DNA from: a bacterium | GTDB lineage: Bacteria; Actinomycetota; Humimicrobiia; Humimicrobiales; Humimicrobiaceae | Reading direction: 5' to 3' | Assembly (NCBI GenBank): GCA_030611285.1 | Contig: JAUWQC010000069.1 | Span: forward strand, 1-5,962 | Length of the DNA stretch: 5,962 nucleotides | Shown: piece after piece, positions 5,203 to 5,962 of the stretch | How the letters are laid out: every line of letters begins with the position of its first letter | Numbering within the stretch: the stretch's first letter is position 1 | Made by a program: the position numbers and the translations under genes | Notes under the pieces: model-generated | What the model saw: the letters and a program-made list of their open reading frames with translations, nothing else | The model's database searches: none | Told to the model about the DNA's origin: nothing

Positions 5203-5962
5203 AAATGAGGTTTTCTATAGATACACTTGGGTGTAAGATCAATCAAAGTGAATCAGATTTTATTGTAAAAGAATTGTTTGAAAAAGGACTGGAGCCAGTT
5301 TCCTGGAGCGAGCGCCCTGATTTCTGTATTATTAATACCTGTACGGTGACTTCCCGGAGTGACAGGAAAGCAAGACAGATAATTAGAAAGATAAAATCAC
5401 ATAACAAAAACAGCAAAATAGTTGTTACAGGCTGTTTTGTTGCTTTTAATAAAAAATTCCTGCAAGACTGCGACATTGATTTTATAGTAGAGAATAAAGA
5501 TAAAAATAAGATACCGGATTTAATTGGAAGAATGACTGCGGGCGGGAAGGATCCGGAAATGAAAAGTTTTGATTTTAAAAGTTGCTCCCAATTTAACCAG
5601 ATGCATTCAAGGCCGCTGGTAAAAATCCAGGATGGATGTGAACAAAACTGCACCTACTGCATAGTTCCAAAAGTCAGGGGAAAATATAGAAGTGTACCCT
5701 ATAGAGAAATTTTAAATAAAATAATAGATTTGCAGAAAGATGGTTTTGAAGAAGTGGTTCTTACCGGTATCCATATTGGAAAATATGGGGTAGATTTCAG
5801 TACCGGCAGCCCGGGCAAAGAAAGTAAAATCAGCAGTTTAGCAAATTTGCTAAAAGAAGTTGTAAGAGAGGCCAGTATAAAGAGAATAAGGATTAGCTCT
5901 ATCGAGGTAAATGAAATCGACAGCAGGCTGCTTGATATTTTAAAAAGAAATAACAGACGTTT
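5199..5962 (+). CDS. mtaB: tRNA (N6-threonylcarbamoyladenosine-37 C2)-methylthiotransferase MtaB, 3' end outside window
   Basis: MtaB is a radical-SAM methylthiotransferase that converts t6A37 to ms2t6A37 in tRNAs reading ANN codons, which stabilises codon-anticodon pairing. The first 254 residues are visible, of the roughly 430 usual for the family. The N-terminal methylthiotransferase domain has the three cluster cysteines C12 (TLGCKINQSES), C48 (INTCTVTSRSDRKARQ) and C79 (VTGC). The radical-SAM domain has QDGCEQNCTYC, with C147, C151 and C154 binding the second [4Fe-4S] cluster. Then come IVPKVRGKYRSVP, VVLTGIHIGKYG, and RISSIEVNEID. TLGCKINQ and the VTSRSDRK segment favour MtaB over MiaB or RimO. 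The C-terminal TRAM domain lies past the window edge. The ATG at 5199 overlaps the rsmE stop (ATGA); a second ATG at 5205 is a possible alternative start two codons later. No strong ribosome-binding site precedes it, so translational coupling to rsmE is likely. Confidence 0.93.
   Translation, partial: MKMRFSIDTLGCKINQSESDFIVKELFEKGLEPVSWSERPDFCIINTCTVTSRSDRKARQIIRKIKSHNKNSKIVVTGCFVAFNKKFLQDCDIDFIVENKDKNKIPDLIGRMTAGGKDPEMKSFDFKSCSQFNQMHSRPLVKIQDGCEQNCTYCIVPKVRGKYRSVPYREILNKIIDLQKDGFEEVVLTGIHIGKYGVDFSTGSPGKESKISSLANLLKEVVREASIKRIRISSIEVNEIDSRLLDILKRNNRR

Noticed and set aside
4716..5242. Small open frames on both strands within rsmE
   Set aside because: All overlap the well-supported rsmE frame and have no recognisable motifs or ribosome-binding sites.
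5243..5653. Minus-strand open frame of 136 codons opposite mtaB
   Set aside because: It lies entirely over the conserved mtaB domains, whose cysteine motifs establish the plus-strand frame as the real one.
1..5962. CRISPR array, tRNA, rRNA, toxin-antitoxin or phage-defence genes
   Set aside because: No regularly spaced repeats, no cloverleaf or rRNA-like segments, and no defence-type domains were seen. The coding content is explained by known housekeeping and sugar-hydrolase families.

Overview
This is an AT-rich bacterial window in which every intact gene lies on the plus strand. The main block is a chaperone and RNA-modification cluster in the order hrcA, dnaJ, rsmE, mtaB. Upstream of it, across about 570 bp without an intact gene, is the 3' part of a sugar-hydrolase gene. 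The hrcA-dnaJ pairing without grpE and dnaK resembles the second chaperone locus of Actinobacteria (hrcA-dnaJ2-rsmE). The mtaB gene after rsmE is more typical of the clostridial hrcA-grpE-dnaK-dnaJ-prmA-rsmE-mtaB order. The sequence therefore suggests an AT-rich anaerobe, either a Firmicutes-type bacterium or a deep AT-rich actinobacterial lineage. One window cannot decide between these.

Layout. Positions 1-1520 hold the C-terminal ~505 residues of a probable GH35 beta-galactosidase, cut off by the left window edge. Positions 1521-2090 contain a decayed minus-strand remnant of an IS110-type transposase (about 1630-1911) and, further right, the leader and probable promoter of hrcA. hrcA (2091-3131) and dnaJ (3252-4388) are full length and look intact. 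The 120 bp between them contains a tandem 9-bp repeat overlapping a candidate promoter. An 85-bp gap then leads to rsmE (4474-5202). That gap contains an AT-only hairpin and a 15-bp sequence very close to a PerR/Fur box, overlapping a TATAAT. mtaB begins inside the rsmE stop codon (ATGA overlap) and runs off the right edge.

How the genes fit together. HrcA is the heat-shock repressor and DnaJ is the Hsp40 co-chaperone that delivers clients to DnaK, which must be encoded elsewhere. RsmE methylates U1498 of 16S rRNA. MtaB methylthiolates t6A37 of certain tRNAs and depends on Fe-S clusters. The common theme is proteostasis and translation fidelity. I found no undescribed system. The points most worth a second look are regulatory: no recognisable CIRCE element upstream of hrcA or dnaJ, the repeat in front of dnaJ, and the PerR/Fur-like site in front of the rsmE-mtaB pair.
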